A DNA stretch of 64,000 nucleotides from Pseudanabaena sp. FACHB-2040 (lineage in GTDB: Bacteria > Cyanobacteriota > Cyanobacteriia > Phormidesmidales > Phormidesmidaceae), in assembly GCF_014696715.1 (NCBI RefSeq), contig NZ_JACJQO010000008.1, positions 124,001 to 188,000 on the forward strand, written 5' to 3'. Shown here one piece after another: positions 19,156 to 27,139 of the stretch. Below the pieces are notes generated by a model. The model did not search any database. It was given only the letters and a program-made list of their open reading frames with translations, and was not told where the DNA came from. The position numbers and the translations under genes were made by a program. Position 1 is the first letter of the stretch; each line of letters opens with the position of its first letter.

Positions 19156-20769
19156 ATGCCTAACCTGTTGAATCAGTGGATCAAGCTAAAGAGTCAAGAG
19201 TGGATTGAGTGCGATCGCATCTCCCTGCCATCCGCTTCAGTTTTGAGGCCCTGTGGGGCAGCCGGGGCGATGTTGGTGGTTCTTATTAGCAGTTGCGGGG
19301 AACCACACACCATTTCCCTTGCCAGCGGCACAGAAGGTGGTTTCTACAGCCGGCTGGGTGAACAAGTCAGCCTATCTACTCAGAAAACAGCAGGTATTTC
19401 GGTCCAAAATCGGCCTTCCCAAGGATCACGAGAAAACTTGGAGCGGCTGATTCAGGGTGAGGTTGATTTTGCCCTAGTGCAGCTAGACGTGGCCAGGGAA
19501 GCTCTGCAGACTAGGCAGGTGCTGGCCGTGGCGGCTTTGGCCCAGGAAGACGTGCATATCGTGGTTTGGCGTGATTCTGGAGTGCAAACTCTAAGCGATC
19601 TGCAGGGGCGACGGGTAGCGGTAGGGGCACCGGGCAGCGGCATTCGTCACACCACTGACCAACTGGCTCAGGCCAGCCAGCTGACATTTCAAAACGATGA
19701 CTCAGCCTTTGATGAAGCCTTTGAGCAGCTACAGGCTAGGCAGGTTGACGCTGTGATCTATGTTGGCAGCGTCGGTGCCAGCCAGAAGCTCCAGCAGCAG
19801 TTTCTCGATCATCCCCAATACACGCTGGCTGCTATTTCACCCTCAGTTACCAACCATTTGACGATCCGCTACCCTGGCTCGTATCAGCCTACAACTCTGC
19901 CGCCCGGTGCTTATGCAGTGTTGCCCGCCACACCCGAGCGAGATGTCTCAACCCTTGCCACCGCTACCGTTTTGGTCACCCGACCCAACGTCAACCGCAG
20001 AGCCGTTGGCCTGGTCACCTGGTCAGTTTTGGCCGATGCTCGGGCTTATGCCCAGTTTTATCCGGCCTTGCTAGAGGGTGAGGCAGCGGCAGCGCTGCGG
20101 CGGGGGCTGCTCTACCTCCATCCGGCTGCTGAGGAGGTATACGAAAACGGCGATCCTCGCGCTGTTCTGGCCCGCTATTGGAACAATAACGACGATCTCC
20201 AGGCGGGGGTCTTTTTGCTCGGAGGTACAACAGCCATTGGTCTACTGCTGCGCTACTGGCGCAAACGGCAATCCCATAAAACTGTAATTGCCACAAGTGA
20301 TCGCATTAATGAACTGCGGCAGCTGCTGCCAGACTACCCCCAGCAAGCCCTCAGCGGCATTGAAGACCTGAGCCAGGAAAACCGGCTGCGGTTCATTGAC
20401 GGAGCTGTCACCCCCGAAATCTACGAACAGCTGCGCCACAAAACCCAGACCTTTACCGATCAATGCCGATCCCAACTCGACGAGCAACGCACCCAATTTG
20501 TGCGCGACACCCTACTGCTGCTAGACGAATGGCAAGCCACGCTGCAGAGCAACCCCACTGTCGCTCTACAAAAACTGAGCCAGATCAAGCACCAGTACCG
20601 AGAAATGTTGTTAGCAGGCCAAGTTGATATCAAAGCCTACATTGAGCTAGTGCAGCTAACGCTGATGTCGGTTATGACCCTGGTGCCGACAGCCCAGGCA
20701 GAGAGGACGCAGGGATGTGAAGAAGCGGTAACAGGGGGACGTGTGGATGTGGAGAAGCAGGAGAGTTAA
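19156..20769 (+). CDS. Membrane-anchored TAXI-type solute-binding protein
   Basis: About 537 residues. A lipobox-like segment MLVVLISSC (about residues 40-48) is followed by a TAXI-family substrate-binding fold: ISLASGTEGGFYSRLGEQ, SRENLERLIQGEVDFALVQ, VAVGAPGSGIRHT. A single membrane helix GVFLLGGTTAIGLLLRYW (about 357-374) then leads to a helical cytoplasmic tail of about 160 residues. TAXI proteins usually feed TRAP transporters, but no DctQ/DctM-type permease is nearby. The tail and membrane helix suggest a receptor or an anchored scavenging protein. An in-frame TTG at 19141 is a less likely start. Confidence 0.8.
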   Translation: MPNLLNQWIKLKSQEWIECDRISLPSASVLRPCGAAGAMLVVLISSCGEPHTISLASGTEGGFYSRLGEQVSLSTQKTAGISVQNRPSQGSRENLERLIQGEVDFALVQLDVAREALQTRQVLAVAALAQEDVHIVVWRDSGVQTLSDLQGRRVAVGAPGSGIRHTTDQLAQASQLTFQNDDSAFDEAFEQLQARQVDAVIYVGSVGASQKLQQQFLDHPQYTLAAISPSVTNHLTIRYPGSYQPTTLPPGAYAVLPATPERDVSTLATATVLVTRPNVNRRAVGLVTWSVLADARAYAQFYPALLEGEAAAALRRGLLYLHPAAEEVYENGDPRAVLARYWNNNDDLQAGVFLLGGTTAIGLLLRYWRKRQSHKTVIATSDRINELRQLLPDYPQQALSGIEDLSQENRLRFIDGAVTPEIYEQLRHKTQTFTDQCRSQLDEQRTQFVRDTLLLLDEWQATLQSNPTVALQKLSQIKHQYREMLLAGQVDIKAYIELVQLTLMSVMTLVPTAQAERTQGCEEAVTGGRVDVEKQES

Positions 20770-20784
20770 GGGGGCGGGGAAGAC

Positions 20785-20812
20785 AGGGGGACGTGTCACT
20801 GCGTCTCCCCCT
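20785..20812. terminator. Terminator between convergent genes
   Basis: AGGGGGA (20785-20791) pairs with TCTCCCCCT (20804-20812), with CG/CG continuing the stem, between the TAXI gene (plus) and the small protein at 20821 (minus). Confidence 0.6.
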
Positions 20813-20820
20813 TCTACTCT

Positions 20821-21234
20821 CTAAGACTTGAGCACCAAATCAAGCAGCTCTCTGGCAGGCTGAGCCTTAGCCAGGGCCGACTGATAGTCGTCGTAGGAGC
20901 GCACCAAGCGAGACAGGCCATTCACGCCTGATTTAAGCTGGTCTAGCTCGTCACCTGAGAGGAGTTCGCCATCGAGCATTCGCACTAGCAAGGGTTTGAT
21001 GTCTCCAACTTCCTGGCGGGCTTTTTGCAGCTTCTCGACGGTACCTAGCAAGGATTTGAGGGCGGCAAAGATGTCTTCAATATTGGCGGGATTTGCGTCT
21101 TGGGAGGGTGATTCTTGGGGGGGTGATTCCGGAGCAGCAATCTCCAGTTCAGGGGAGGCTGCTTCCGGTGCAGGGGGGGTTGTCTCTTCCGGCTTAGCAG
21201 CCGTTTTAGAGGTAGCGACTTTAGGGGGTGCCAT
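20821..21234 (-). CDS. Small proline/glutamate-rich protein of unknown function
   Basis: 137 residues from the ATG at 21234; the frame is open further upstream but that part looks non-coding. The N-terminal half is a disordered Pro/Glu/Ala-rich linker (EETTPPAPEAASPELEI). The C-terminal half is alpha-helical, with heptad-like spacing in LKSLLGTVEKLQKARQEV and a GVNGLSRLVRSYDDYQSAL segment. No family is recognised. It converges on the TAXI gene. Confidence 0.6.
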   Translation of the reverse strand: MAPPKVATSKTAAKPEETTPPAPEAASPELEIAAPESPPQESPSQDANPANIEDIFAALKSLLGTVEKLQKARQEVGDIKPLLVRMLDGELLSGDELDQLKSGVNGLSRLVRSYDDYQSALAKAQPARELLDLVLKS

Positions 21235-21281
21235 CCAGGTATTCTCTAGCCCAACTTCCCTAGTGTAGGGGTTTCTCGACT

Positions 21282-21445
21282 TTAGGGGGTCATGCGGTAG
21301 CCCATTCCCCGCACGGTCTCGATCAGCTCGTTCCCTAGTTTCTTTCGTAAATACCCGATATAGACATCCACAATGTTGGATTTTGGATCGTAGTCGTAGC
21401 CCCAAACCGGCTCTAGCAGCTGCTCTCGGCTGAGAATTTGTCCGG
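21282..21445 (-). pseudogene. OmpR-type response regulator, C-terminal remnant
   Basis: Only the last 55 or so residues of a winged-helix output domain remain: [19 protein letters not shown], then [13 protein letters not shown] and [10 protein letters not shown], ending in a stop. The receiver domain is absent. On its 5' side the sequence changes abruptly, in another frame, into a phosphotransferase remnant near 21445. It is a broken gene fused to unrelated debris. Confidence 0.85.
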
Positions 21446-21640
21446 TCGCAGACTGTACTCGGTGATGTGGGCTATGAAATTGCCAATATCTAACGCTGGA
21501 TGCCCTTGGCAGCACAGGTCTATGTTCACCAGCCAGAGGCGATCGCTGTCTACTAGCACCTGATCATTATAGAAATAGAAGTTGTGGTGGATGGTGCTAG
21601 GGGCATGGCGGGGAGATAGGTTGCGATCGCATCACACCCC
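21443..21640 (-). pseudogene. Aminoglycoside-phosphotransferase-family remnant
   Basis: Reading the minus strand gives CDAIATYLPAMPLAPS, then after a one-base shift [20 protein letters not shown], then [19 protein letters not shown]. This is the catalytic core pattern (H-x-D-like, D-Q-V-L, DIGNF) of the APH/choline-kinase fold. The frameshift lies near 21592. The catalytic Asp of the HxD motif reads Asn, and both ends are missing. Confidence 0.7.
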
Positions 21641-21813
21641 ACTCCATCAAAGCTCGCCGTCCCAGTCTGTGGCACACTAGCTGCACTGAGGTCACTTGCT
21701 CGCACCTCGGGTAGGAGCTGCCGAAGGGGGGGTTGGAGGGCGTCTAGGTCGAAGGTGGTGGGTACGAAGGGAATGCAGTCTTAGCTATACTGACTCGTCC
21801 TCAGTGGGGTCAG

Positions 21814-21996
21814 GTGACCTCCTCCAGTGGCGAAATTATTGTGTATCAGGCAGAGTCCGTTGTTCAGGGTCAGAACCGGGGTGACTTTGTCGTCACCTAC
21901 CTGATTTCGCGGGGGCAAACAGAGATCGATGAGGTCACCCGCGTCATTGTCAAAGCAACACAGCGATGCGACCAGCCCGATCACACTTGGCTCTAG
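21814..21996 (+). CDS. Short reading frame inside the debris region, uncertain
   Basis: 60 codons beginning GTG, with no recognisable domain. Its central part GDFVVTYLISRGQTEIDEVTRVIVKA reads like a genuine beta/alpha segment, so it may be a further fragment of a lost gene rather than a working one. Confidence 0.25.
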   Translation: MTSSSGEIIVYQAESVVQGQNRGDFVVTYLISRGQTEIDEVTRVIVKATQRCDQPDHTWL

Positions 21997-22030
21997 TCTG
22001 GTTTGGGGATGTGCTCGATTCTGGGCACAC

Positions 22031-22244
22031 GATACGGATGAGGGCATTGCCCTAGAGCACCAAGAACACATTTATTGAACGCTTCGCCCGCATCTTCCAC
22101 CGCTACCGTCGCTCTGAAGGAGCCGGCTTAGGTCTAGCCATCGTCAAGACAATCGCTGAAGCCCACGGCGGGCACGTTGAGCTGATCAGCTATCCAGGCC
22201 ATGGCTCCACCTTCACGGTAGTCATTCCAATTGATCCCTCTTAA
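22031..22244 (+). pseudogene. Histidine kinase HATPase remnant
   Basis: Plus-strand translation gives DEGIALEHQEHI, then after a one-base shift near 22072 ERFARIFHRYRRSEGAGLGL, AIVKTIAEAHGG and a stop after STFTVVIPIDPS. These are the F and G2 boxes of a sensor kinase. Everything upstream is missing. The fragment is divergent from the OmpR remnant, so the two may come from one lost two-component operon that was rearranged. Confidence 0.85.
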
Positions 22245-22365
22245 GCAGAAACTTTCACCCTTCACCTTCTACCCGCATCGTAAAACGGCCTGCCTAGAAA
22301 ATACCTTGCTGAGATATGGACACCTCGAATCAACGGCCTCCAAGACACTCTCAGCCACTACGACT

Positions 22366-22415
22366 TTCTTAGGTAACAGAATTGCGAGTTTTAGGTCAAG
22401 AATGTTACCTAAGAA
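22366..22415. repeat. CTTAGGTAAC hairpin element, copy 2
   Basis: Arms TTCTTAGGTAAC (22366-22377) and GTTACCTAAGAA (22404-22415), spacer 26 nt. The right arm supplies the TAG stop codon of the primase-like gene, so the element sits exactly at that gene's 3' end and may work as its terminator. Confidence 0.8.
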
Positions 22416-24274
22416 TATGCACCTTGCCAATACGCTTGCCGCAGATAGTAAAGCAGTGTAATCAGCTCCTCATCCTGCAGTTGGCTCCGCCGTCTGCCCT
22501 CAAATCGGGCTGCAATGAAGTGCATTATCTGCTCTGCCGTCCAACCCAGACGCTTGACTTGGTCCGCGAGTTTATCAAATAACTCAGACAGCGGAATTTG
22601 GCTACCTGAGGTTGGGCCCAATCCCTCCATTTCAATGGCCTGGTCGGGCTGTGGAAAACTTAGCGTCTCCCCCCGCACCCCCCTCTCCGGAGAAATGAGG
22701 TTTAAATTCGAACCTGCGTCATGGCCTGCAGAGCTTTCACCCTTCATTAATCTCTCTAAGGTCTGTAACGCCCCTGTTTTCTCTAGGTTTGAGCGATCGT
22801 TAAAACCTGCCTTAAAACTCGCTGCGTCCTTCTGATCGCGCTCTGGGTCTGCTGTTACAGGCGATTGCTCAGGCTGCTGCGCCAAAAAGGGCTTTGAGTC
22901 TTCTGCAATAGACGCTGAGAGGTGGTCTGGATGCCACAGGCCTAGATGCTTGTAGAGGGTCTGGGCTGAGGTCTGGGCCATTGTGATCAGTACCTGCACT
23001 CGGGCCCTGACGGTAGTTGGCATTTGCCCCAGCGTTAGAAGCTGCTGGGCAGCCCGCTGAATGCGACAGCGGGCGTCTTGCGATCGCACCTCATTCTGGT
23101 TAGGAGTAGACTCGGTCGATGTCGGGCTGCCCATGGGCCAGTAATACTTCTCGGCAGCTCTCGCCCAGGCAATTGCTCGTCGCCGGATCTCGCCTTGGTG
23201 GCGGCAATATTGGCGGTAGCCGGGCAGGTGTGGGGCAATGCGGCAAATGTAATCAATCAGGGCCGTTCCTTGGTGTCGCTCAAAGACAACCCCGTAGCAG
23301 GCAATGGTTTTAAGCAGCCGATTAGTCTGGCCGTAGTCGGTCCAACCTTCGGCAATCTCTATTTCTAGGTCAGCTCGCCAGGTTTGTGTCAGGCTTAGGG
23401 TGCGCCGAGCTCGTCTGCGTCGATTGTTGCGACCAACGCTCAGTGCTCGGTGCAGCATCTCCATATCTTGGGCCTCTGCTGCCTGCTCCCAAATCCAGAG
23501 GAAGTGCGACAAGCTGTCGGTCACGGGCTGCAGGGCGTCATCTAGAACGCAGGAGCCGCTGCCGGGCTGAAGGGGCAGCCGGTGGGCATTGTATTCAACA
23601 AAGATAGTGACCCCATAGGTTTTGGGGTTGGGAAAGATTTCGAGCTGCCCCGGCTTAATCTCAAAGCCTTGGGCCTTGAGGCAGCCCTCTAGAGCCACCG
23701 CTAGATTAAAGGTATTAACAGCTTCTGGTAGCGGTACATAGAGGTGCAGCCCGCCATTCCAGCTAGAGCGAATCAGTAGGGTGCGGGCAATGCCTATTGT
23801 TTCCAGCGCGGCCCGTAGGGTTGCAATAGACTCTGCCGACTGGTCTTTGCCCCCGTTGTTGGAGCGATAGGGGCTACCGGCATCTAGGTCGATCAGGGCG
23901 TAGCGTGTAGTCTGGCCAAAGCGCACGCCGATCAGCGTGTTAGCGTCTTGCCAGAGGCTCCATAAGACTCTCGGCCGCAGCGGGTAGCCAGTAAGGGTTC
24001 TCCAGAGGGGTGCAGCGGCGGCATTCTCTGGCAAATCAGCTGTAATAGCCTGCCACGGGTAATGACCAAAGATTTCGCACAGCCCCTTGCCATCAGGATG
24101 CCCAGGTAAAGGATCTGAGGTAAGGAAGTCGCTTTTAGGTCTGCTCTTTTTAGGGTTTGGTTGGTTTAACAAAGCACTATCTCCAATGAAAGGGCGAGAG
24201 CCTAAGCCAAAACTCTCGAAGTTGTAATCAATGGGGAAGAAAGTGTTTTGCCTGCAAACAAACCCAAACAGCAC
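22409..24274 (-). CDS. Primase-like (AEP-type) plasmid replication protein
   Basis: 621 residues. The N-terminal half has motifs in the order expected for an archaeo-eukaryotic-primase catalytic core: YALIDLDAGS (hhhDhD metal-binding motif), RSSWNGGLHLYVPLPE (s-x-H motif, with the Arg/Ser-rich approach) and GQLEIFPNPKTYG, followed by HRLPLQPGSGS. The C-terminal half is helical with a basic segment GRNNRRRRARR and a Pro/Gln-rich linker. It lies directly beyond an iteron array and a Rep-like gene on the same strand, which supports a priming or initiation role. The assignment rests on motifs read by eye; no helicase motifs are visible. The start may be the ATG at 24274 or a later one. Confidence 0.65.
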   Translation of the reverse strand: MLFGFVCRQNTFFPIDYNFESFGLGSRPFIGDSALLNQPNPKKSRPKSDFLTSDPLPGHPDGKGLCEIFGHYPWQAITADLPENAAAAPLWRTLTGYPLRPRVLWSLWQDANTLIGVRFGQTTRYALIDLDAGSPYRSNNGGKDQSAESIATLRAALETIGIARTLLIRSSWNGGLHLYVPLPEAVNTFNLAVALEGCLKAQGFEIKPGQLEIFPNPKTYGVTIFVEYNAHRLPLQPGSGSCVLDDALQPVTDSLSHFLWIWEQAAEAQDMEMLHRALSVGRNNRRRRARRTLSLTQTWRADLEIEIAEGWTDYGQTNRLLKTIACYGVVFERHQGTALIDYICRIAPHLPGYRQYCRHQGEIRRRAIAWARAAEKYYWPMGSPTSTESTPNQNEVRSQDARCRIQRAAQQLLTLGQMPTTVRARVQVLITMAQTSAQTLYKHLGLWHPDHLSASIAEDSKPFLAQQPEQSPVTADPERDQKDAASFKAGFNDRSNLEKTGALQTLERLMKGESSAGHDAGSNLNLISPERGVRGETLSFPQPDQAIEMEGLGPTSGSQIPLSELFDKLADQVKRLGWTAEQIMHFIAARFEGRRRSQLQDEELITLLYYLRQAYWQGAYS

Positions 24275-24408
24275 AGCCTTTGATTGAGCTGTGGTTATTG
24301 CTGTATGAAAGAATTGGTCTTAAAATAGACAAAACAACTCCGCAAGTACTCAAATAGCTGTGGCAGCTCGATTTGGTGAGTACTCATTCCCGCAAGGGAT
24401 CAATTAAG

Positions 24409-24441
24409 AGGCTTCTGCTGGTGGTTCAGTGGAAGCCTTTT
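24409..24441 (+). terminator. Candidate terminator hairpin
   Basis: AGGCTTC (24409-24415) and GAAGCCT (24432-24438) followed by TTTT. It lies in the non-coding region upstream of the primase-like gene; what it would terminate is unclear. An untranslated RNA of the origin is possible. Confidence 0.4.
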
Positions 24442-24497
24442 AGCTATTTGTTTATGTAATCATCGGCAGACTGCTCACGCGAAAAAGAGGTTGTTAT

Positions 24498-24546
24498 TTA
24501 GTACACGCCTTTCAGGGTTCAAAAAGCGTGTACTAATCGATCTCTT
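24498..24546. repeat. Inverted repeat TTAGTACACGC in origin region
   Basis: Perfect 11-bp arms TTAGTACACGC (24498-24508) and GCGTGTACTAA (24536-24546), spacer 27 nt. The geometry resembles the CTTAGGTAAC elements but the arms differ. Confidence 0.6.
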
Positions 24547-24663
24547 ATAGCAGATGCCTGATTACAGCTCGGCTGCTCAAAACAGACTGTTTGTAATCAC
24601 TTGAGCAGCATAAAATCTCAACCGAAATGCAAAACCCTTGAAGATCCGTTCCCGCTCAACGAC

Positions 24664-25332
24664 TTTGGGGGTGGGGTTCTAGAGACTTTGGGGTGGGGGC
24701 TCTAGAGAGTTTGGGTCAGTGGTTCTAGAGTCGCTTGTAATCATACTTAGGGGGGAGGTTCTAGAGATATCTGTAATCAAACCCGCCCGAAGTTTGGGGT
24801 GGGGGTTCTAGAGCTCAGTTGTAATGGTGTAATAATCTGGCTTTTAAGGGGTGGGGTTCTAGAGGTATCTGTAATCAAACCTGCCCGAAGTTCGGGTGAG
24901 GGGTTCTAGAATCTCTAAGTAATCATGTAATCCAAAGGAGTAGGCCTGTTGGTATAGGCTGCTTTAGAGAGTTCTGCACCTTCTTGGTCATTTGGGGGGT
25001 AGGTTCTAGAGCAGTGCTGTAATCATGCGATCGCAACTACTCCTATTTGGGATAGGGGTTCTAGAGACTTTTTGTAATCATGTAATGATTAAAGCCTGAG
25101 ATTGCCTCCTAGTAAGGGTTCTGCTGGCTATAAATATCCCCTGTTTTGCTAGGTCTGCACTAGCAAAGCTCTATCTTTTAAGGTATGGGCTGGCCTTCTG
25201 CTCGAATATCTGAGTTACAAAAGGGGTTTATCCAACCGGATTCTGAATAATTGCAGTATTTGCAGCACAAGATGACCCGATTCACAGATCAGCCTGTGTT
25301 AGGGGAGGGGTTCTAGAGATTCTTTGTAATCA
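24664..25332. repeat. Iteron array, candidate plasmid replication origin
   Basis: Ten copies of a GGGGTTCTAGAG core, with TCTAGA at 24678, 24701, 24724, 24760, 24807, 24858, 24905, 25005, 25060 and 25312. All have the same orientation and most are preceded by a G run. Six are followed 12-14 nt after the TCTAGA start by TGTAATCA; two more have near matches. Two copies share a longer block beginning GTAATCAAACC. The array lies between the 3' end of the Rep-like gene and the 5' side of the primase-like gene. This is the arrangement expected for an iteron-controlled theta origin. TGTAATCA also occurs at the very end of the Rep-like gene. Confidence 0.75.
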
Positions 25333-25373
25333 ATCCTTCGAGCAAACTGCTTTGTGATCGCGTGTAGTTGAGA

Positions 25374-26792
25374 TCACATGTAATCAAATACCTGCCGCAG
25401 CGTTTCCTCATTCTCAGGGCTGATTGAGCGGGTGCCATTTTCAATCATTGAGATTAACCCTTGGCTCAGACCCGTTAGGGCCGCCAGCTTGCGCTGACTC
25501 CACCCCTTTTCTGTCCGCAAATGATGGACCTCTGTTCCGGTAAGCCCGTCTTTTTCGGCTTCGGGTGTAGGCTCCAGCAAGGTATCGGTGGCGGCTCCCT
25601 CTCCGGGCAGCAGTCCGTGGTTAATCCAAGCTTCGGGCGGGCTAATCCACAGGTAGGCATCCATCAGCGTCTCAAAGAACCCTCTAGGCCGCCTTGAGAT
25701 TTCCTCTCGGCCAAAGCTGATAGGCCGAATCTCAACTGGGTAAGTGTCGCCATCAAACTGGATCTTCCAGCCCTTGTCGTGGAGGGCGAGCAGATCGTCG
25801 TCCCAGGTGCTAGCCAGCTTTTTGCGGAGCTGATAGTCTTCGTAGGCTGCCTGAATACGCTGGGGGCCGTAGGCTACCTCCATCAGAGTCTTAACATTGA
25901 GCGCGTTCTGGCGGCTGAGCTGAGTTTTGAAAAGCAGCCAGACCATGAGCCGGGCGGCTCCTTCGCGGTGCTGCCAGAGCCCCATCACGCTTTTGAGCAG
26001 CGATTTCGATAAAATGCCCTGCTGCGGTCGTACCGCTTGACCGTCTTCGTCATCTAAAAAGTACTTGGCCCAGAGCCCAGCCTTAACCACAAAGGTCATG
26101 CCAACCAGCTCCTGATTGCCGAAGAGGTCGTATTGATAGTGATAGCGGGTTCCTAGCAGGTGCCAGAGTCGGCCTTCCTCAATGGTAAAGCCCTTCGACT
26201 TGCCCTGCCGGGGCCAAGAAATGTAGGTGGTAATTTTGCAGGGCTGCTTGGCGATCTCTTCAATCAGCGCCAGCTTTTCTTTTCGGTTTTTATCTGTGCG
26301 CTGTTGCAGGCCCAGGTAAGCCTGAATCTGGCGATCGCTGATGACCAGTTCCTGCTCCCAAGGCCGCTCAACCTGAGTAGCATGAGCAGCAAAAATCAGG
26401 TGCATACAGGCAGCCCGAATGTCGAAAGTCTCAATCACTGCCAGGGCTGCTGCCCCCGCTAGTGTAGCCGGGTGCTCGTCTTCTAAGTTCTCAGTCACCC
26501 AAAAGTAGATTGCCCCCTGGCCGTTACCAATGTCGGGAGCGTAGCACAGTTTACCGTCGGGGTCAGGCTTCCAAGGCAGGTGATCCCGCTGGGTCAAAAT
26601 CTTGCTGGCCTCAAAAATGGGCAGTGGGGAAGCGACCGGTGTTGTGGAGCTGTTGGCAAACAGGTCTGGGTTGGTCACTGGCCGATCACCTGCCAAAGTC
26701 GGAGGAGTCTGGGCCTCGTCTGTTGCTGAGGCTTTTTTCCTCGCCTTAGAGGTGGGCTTTTGAGATCGGGGGGACTTGCGCGATGTAGCCAT
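25374..26792 (-). CDS. Rep-like plasmid protein with C-terminal XRE-type HTH
   Basis: 472 residues. A basic N-terminus (RKSPRSQKPTSKARKKAS) is followed by a helical/winged-helix body (about 130-380) with YLGLQQRTDKNRKEKLALIE and LSKSLLKSVMGLWQHREGAA, the general look of Rep_3/RepA-type initiators. It ends in a lambda-repressor-like HTH (about 412-470) with LRTEKGWSQRKLAALTGLSQ and ISMIENGTRSI. The gene ends 40 nt from the last iteron. Function as initiator is inferred from the neighbourhood. The HTH could bind the iterons or autoregulate. The ATG at 26790-26792 lacks a strong ribosome site. Confidence 0.6.
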   Translation of the reverse strand: MATSRKSPRSQKPTSKARKKASATDEAQTPPTLAGDRPVTNPDLFANSSTTPVASPLPIFEASKILTQRDHLPWKPDPDGKLCYAPDIGNGQGAIYFWVTENLEDEHPATLAGAAALAVIETFDIRAACMHLIFAAHATQVERPWEQELVISDRQIQAYLGLQQRTDKNRKEKLALIEEIAKQPCKITTYISWPRQGKSKGFTIEEGRLWHLLGTRYHYQYDLFGNQELVGMTFVVKAGLWAKYFLDDEDGQAVRPQQGILSKSLLKSVMGLWQHREGAARLMVWLLFKTQLSRQNALNVKTLMEVAYGPQRIQAAYEDYQLRKKLASTWDDDLLALHDKGWKIQFDGDTYPVEIRPISFGREEISRRPRGFFETLMDAYLWISPPEAWINHGLLPGEGAATDTLLEPTPEAEKDGLTGTEVHHLRTEKGWSQRKLAALTGLSQGLISMIENGTRSISPENEETLRQVFDYM

Positions 26793-26889
26793 GAGCCAGT
26801 TTGCTTAAAGGATAAATCCTGATTCTTAAGAATACCGCCCCTGCATGGAATAGGACTGAATAGCTCGCCTTGATTCGATTTTTGTACAG

Positions 26890-26980
26890 GGCGTTGCTGA
26901 GTGGTGAGATAATTTTACTCATCCTCAAGCAACGGCTTAAGCCTTCCAAGCGTGGTCTCATCCCCGGAATCAGCAACGCC
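26890..26980. mobile_element. MITE-like element or IS remnant (91 bp)
   Basis: Terminal inverted repeats GGCGTTGCTGA (26890-26900) and TCAGCAACGCC (26970-26980) enclose 69 nt without a gene. The GGCGTTGCTGA end is of the type seen on cyanobacterial DDE insertion sequences. An internal AGCAACG at 26928 repeats the end. TACAG occurs near both flanks but not directly abutting, so a target duplication is not certain. Confidence 0.5.
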
Positions 26981-27086
26981 TAATACAGTTCTTTCTTATT
27001 AGCACTAACAGCTGCACTGGGTGTAGACCCAGCGCCCTTGCCAGAGACTATTCATAGCCCGATTTTAGGAATTGGTGTAAACAAAA

Positions 27087-27135
27087 TTCTTAGGTAACAT
27101 ACTCGTAGCCTCTCTCTAATCTCGTTACCTAAGAA
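27087..27135. repeat. CTTAGGTAAC hairpin element, copy 3
   Basis: Arms TTCTTAGGTAAC (27087-27098) and GTTACCTAAGAA (27124-27135), spacer 25 nt. It ends 4 nt before the ATG of the DUF6788 gene, so in this position it occupies the leader and could control translation. Confidence 0.8.
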
Positions 27136-27139
27136 AGCC

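Noticed and set aside
24664-25332. The iteron array considered as a CRISPR
   Set aside because: Spacing is irregular, repeats are short and share a TCTAGA core rather than a full repeat, and no cas gene is near.
18937-27135. CTTAGGTAAC elements considered as dif or Xer sites
   Set aside because: dif has arms around a 6-8 nt centre; these have a 25-26 nt spacer with no conservation inside.
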